From positions 1 through 34,635 of the forward strand of contig JADJXF010000029.1 of NCBI GenBank assembly GCA_016715995.1: DNA of 34,635 nucleotides. Reading direction: 5' to 3'. Under the pieces are notes generated by a model. That model did no database searches. It worked only from the letters and a program-made list of their open reading frames with translations, and had not been told where the DNA came from. This document shows, in pieces, positions 32,202 through 34,635 of the stretch (position 1 is its first letter; each line of letters opens with the position of its first letter). This DNA is from Flavobacteriales bacterium (lineage in GTDB: Bacteria; Bacteroidota; Bacteroidia; Flavobacteriales_F; PHOS-HE28). Position numbers and translations under genes: made by a program.

Positions 32202-33125
32202 TTAGAAGTACCTCGGGTCGCGCACCCGGATGCGGTATCCGAATTCATATTGCACCAGCAACTCATGCGAGCCTCTGTGATAGGGGTTGATCGCGGAGAA
32301 GCCGGCATCGTAGGCATAGCCAAGACGCCATTGCGGGGTGGGCAGTACTTCCACCATGCCGATGACCGCATCGCCCGTGCGATACGAGAGTCCCAGCCAG
32401 AACTTGTCACGGTAGATCACATTCGAGCTGATATCACCCTGCACGCCGCTGTCCATGCGGTAACGGAGCAGGGTCGTGGGCTTCAGTTTCATGTCCGCGT
32501 TCAGCGTGAAGACATAGCCGCCCGTCAGCATGGGCTGCAGGTCCATCTTCTCCTGATTGAAACGGTAGCCTCGGTTCACAAGATCATATCGATGCGCAAG
32601 CAGGAAGGGAATGGATGCGCCGACGTACCACGTTTTGGTGTGGTAGAGCATGCCGCCGCTGAAGTTCGGCCGGATGGCACCGCGGGTGACACCGTTGAAG
32701 GCGACGTCATCGCTCTGCTGAAGCGTTACATCGCTCCAGTTCGCCCGCAGCACGGAGAAGCCTGCCCCGAATCCGAATGCGAGCTTCCCTTTCGGCATGC
32801 GGATGCGATACGCATAGTTGGTGAGCACACCCGTCTCGTTGGTCACGCCGATACGGTCGTTGTACAGCATGACGCCCAAGCCCACTTTGCTCCGCACCAG
32901 CGGGGCATGGATGCTCAAGGTCTGGGTGACCGGCGCACCCTCGAAACCAACCCATTGCTGACGGTGGGTGAGGGTGCCGCTGAGCACATCGCGGCTGCCC
33001 GCGTAGGCTGGGTTGATCACCAGCCCGTTGAACAGGTACTGGCTCGTGAGCGGCGTATGCTGCCCACTGCACGTGGCGGAAAGCACCATTGCGGCCATGG
33101 AAAGGAGGGGCCTGAACTGAATCAC
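32202..33125 (-). CDS. PorP/SprF-family T9SS outer-membrane protein (cassette 1)
   Basis: 307 residues, the usual family length. Signal peptide MIQFRPLLSMAAMVLSATCSGQ, then the family start HTPLTSQYLFNGLVINPAYAGSRDVLSGTLTHRQQWVGFEGAPVTQ, then the barrel strands LGVMLYNDRIGVTNETGV, GFGAGFSVLRANW and LGYAYDAGFSAINPYHRGSHELLVQYEFGYR, ending RDPRYF. The raw frame is open through the upstream adhesin, but the GTG at 33125 overlaps the adhesin's restored stop as GTGA (33122-33125). It fits the ATGA coupling seen in cassette 2 and puts the signal peptide at the N-terminus. An internal ATG (MAAMVL, about 33098) is the alternative. It is probably the outer-membrane partner for the adjacent type B cargo. 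Confidence 0.9.
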   Translation of the reverse strand: MIQFRPLLSMAAMVLSATCSGQHTPLTSQYLFNGLVINPAYAGSRDVLSGTLTHRQQWVGFEGAPVTQTLSIHAPLVRSKVGLGVMLYNDRIGVTNETGVLTNYAYRIRMPKGKLAFGFGAGFSVLRANWSDVTLQQSDDVAFNGVTRGAIRPNFSGGMLYHTKTWYVGASIPFLLAHRYDLVNRGYRFNQEKMDLQPMLTGGYVFTLNADMKLKPTTLLRYRMDSGVQGDISSNVIYRDKFWLGLSYRTGDAVIGMVEVLPTPQWRLGYAYDAGFSAINPYHRGSHELLVQYEFGYRIRVRDPRYF

Positions 33126-34635
33126 CGTTTTAGGATGACGTGGCTTGGCCGCGTTGTACGAGCGGAGGCCGTTTAGGTTAAGCACGTAGAAATAGGTGTC
33201 GTCCGGCAGGTTTCGGCCATTCCGCGAGCGGCCGTCCCATTCATTCGCATAGCTGGCCGACTCGAAGACCATCTGGCCCCAACGGTTGAAGACACGCAGC
33301 TCGCTTCCTGGGTAGGCTTCCATGCCTGTGATGACCCAACGGTCGTTTACCCCGTCGCCATTGGGACTGTACCCCTCAGGGATGAAGAGGTCGTCCACAT
33401 GGATCAACAGGGTGTCGCTGATCGATGAGCAGATGCCATCTGTGGCGGTAAGAACAATGTAGTTGTCACCGATCGCCAGGCCCTCGATCATCGTGCTGTT
33501 GGCTGAGGGGGAATCGATGCTTCCTTGCCCGCTCAGGACCCACCAGTTCAGGGTCGCTCCCGGGCTTGCCGAGCCGGTGAGGTTCGCATGGTCGATGATC
33601 GCGATGGTCTGATCCGGCCCGGCATTCACCCAGAGACCGGTCGCCGGTTCGATGAAGCTGACCAGGACGGTGTCCGAGTCGGTGCACCCCCCAGCGGATG
33701 TGGACCAGATCAGCGTGTAGCTGCCGTACGCTTGAGCGCTCACCGTGGCGTGCGGGTCCGTCAACGGGTCCGCTGTGCTGATACCAGCAGGCAAGGTCCA
33801 GGTGCCGCTACCCGCTGCCGACATCGACACGCTTAGTCCGCACACGGTCGCATCAGGCCCGGCATCGGCATTCACCGAAGGTGAGACGACCACATTCTGT
33901 GTCAACTGGGCTGCGCAGCTACCCAACGTCGCGGTGTACGTGATTGGGATGGCACCACTCAATCCAGTTGGGTTGAAGGCTCCACCAGTTACACCCGATC
34001 CGCTCCAGCTACCACCCGGTGTGCCCGTGACAAGCGCGTTCAGATCGATTGGGCCGCTACTGCTACAAAGCGTCGTTGGTGCCGTCCAGCTGGCGTCAGC
34101 ATCCAGTGCGATGGTGATCGATTGCGATGCGTTTGCCGGGCAGGGTCCAGCGATGTTATGCGTAATCGTGTACGTGCCAGGCTGGCTCGTGGTGAGGTTG
34201 ATGCTGCCACTCTCGGCATCCACATCGATTCCGGCTGGTGCTGCACTGAATATCCCGCCGGTCTGCGCGACCCATGGTGATGGCGTCGGATCGCCATGGC
34301 AGTATGCGCTCTGGGCGTAGGCGAAGGCAGCGTCAGCCACAGCTTGGAACGTGACCGCGACCGTGTCGACATCGATGCAAGTGCCGATGGCCACGGTCCA
34401 TTGCAACTCATAGGTACCATAGGATGCAGCGTTGGCTGTGGCGAACGGATCGGTGAGGGTGCTGATGCTCACACCTGCGGGTGCGCTCCACGTGCCTTGT
34501 CCTTGCGCATTCAGGTCGACTGCGTTGCCGCATACGACCTGATCGTCGCCGGCCTGACTACTGCAATCCACGACCGTTCCGGAGCAAGTGCAGTTCGCGC
34601 TCCAGGTATCGTTGATGGTGTTTGGGATTTCGTCA
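33122..34635 (-). CDS. Adhesin-like protein with type B T9SS tail, 5' end outside window, frameshifted at 3' end
   Basis: The frame is open to the window edge (DTWSANCTCSG at the first visible codons), so the N-terminus is missing. Visible parts are repeated Ig-like modules with phrases such as AGDDQVVCG, NADAGPDATVCGLSV and NAGPDQTIAI, GTWSAPAGVSISTLTDPFAT / GTWTLPAGISTADPLTDPHAT, and SYGTYELQW / AYGSYTLIW. A type B sorting domain follows (IPEGYSPNGDGVNDRW, LRVFNRWGQMVF, NLPDDTYFYVLNLNG). As read, the frame runs straight into the PorP gene. Removing one base at 33149-33152 turns the ending into SYNGPSHVILKR and TGA at 33122-33124, the normal type B ending (YNG...VIxKR). The fusion is therefore taken as an indel artefact. 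It is the first gene of cassette 1. Confidence 0.87.

Noticed and set aside
1..34635. CRISPR array, tRNA, rRNA or insertion sequence
   Set aside because: No regularly spaced repeats, cloverleaf-like T-arm signatures, rRNA core motifs or transposase-like frames were seen on either strand; reading by eye could still miss a degenerate tRNA.

Overview
The window looks like a chromosomal segment of a fairly GC-rich member of the Bacteroidota, most likely Flavobacteriales or a close relative. The evidence is: type IX secretion (T9SS) sorting domains of both type A (NP-motif, about 80 residues) and type B (gliding-motility-associated C-terminus with TPNGDGxND and FDRWG motifs); two PorP/SprF genes; OmpA/PD40 proteins; TAnnTTTG-like -7 boxes; and A-rich or absent Shine-Dalgarno sequences. 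I see no rRNA, tRNA, CRISPR array, transposase or integrase.

Layout. 1-2967 (-): cell-wall-type GH3 hydrolase fused to a serine beta-lactamase-like domain, cut by the window edge. 2968-3564: a 597-base gene-free stretch with several stem-loops. 3565-8539 (+): three tightly packed secreted proteins with type A T9SS tails (arylsulfotransferase-like, CotH kinase with lamin-tail domain, two-component-regulator-type propeller), closed by a strong terminator. 8656-11015 (+): PIF1/RecD2-like helicase with a C-terminal HTH, converging on a type B T9SS protein (11018-12413, -). 12666-14211 (+): an ORF6N DNA-binding protein and an XRE/S24 LexA-like regulator. 14316-16150 (+): NhaA antiporter and a MORN-repeat protein. 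16201-20331 (-): polyamine-related block (short leader ORF, arginine decarboxylase, deoxyhypusine-synthase-like enzyme), an acidic-tail protein, a VOC protein and two 65-residue GldL-N-like membrane proteins. 20376-22307 (-): MscS and CorA, overlapping by ATGA. 22339-34635 (-): dipeptidase PepE and two tandem T9SS surface cassettes, each ordered type B adhesin, PorP/SprF, PD40/OmpA protein, with 4-base stop/start overlaps or 3-base gaps.

How the genes relate. Half of the window serves the cell surface: T9SS substrates together with outer-membrane PorP/SprF and peptidoglycan-binding OmpA-type proteins that probably anchor or export them. The rest is housekeeping (polyamines, ion homeostasis, osmotic protection, peptide turnover, DNA maintenance) plus two phage-like regulators.

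Data-quality caution: six otherwise well-conserved genes are each broken by one apparent indel (near 817, 8113, 10248, 11897, 21117 and 33150), usually in short homopolymers or dinucleotide repeats. This fits residual long-read assembly error better than real gene decay; one of the indels creates a false adhesin-PorP fusion frame. The most interesting non-routine signals are a 50-base near-perfect palindrome inside the coding sequence for a PorP signal peptide, a short leader ORF with its own promoter upstream of arginine decarboxylase, stand-alone GldL-N-like twins, and a recurring promoter box so close to start codons that many transcripts may be nearly leaderless.
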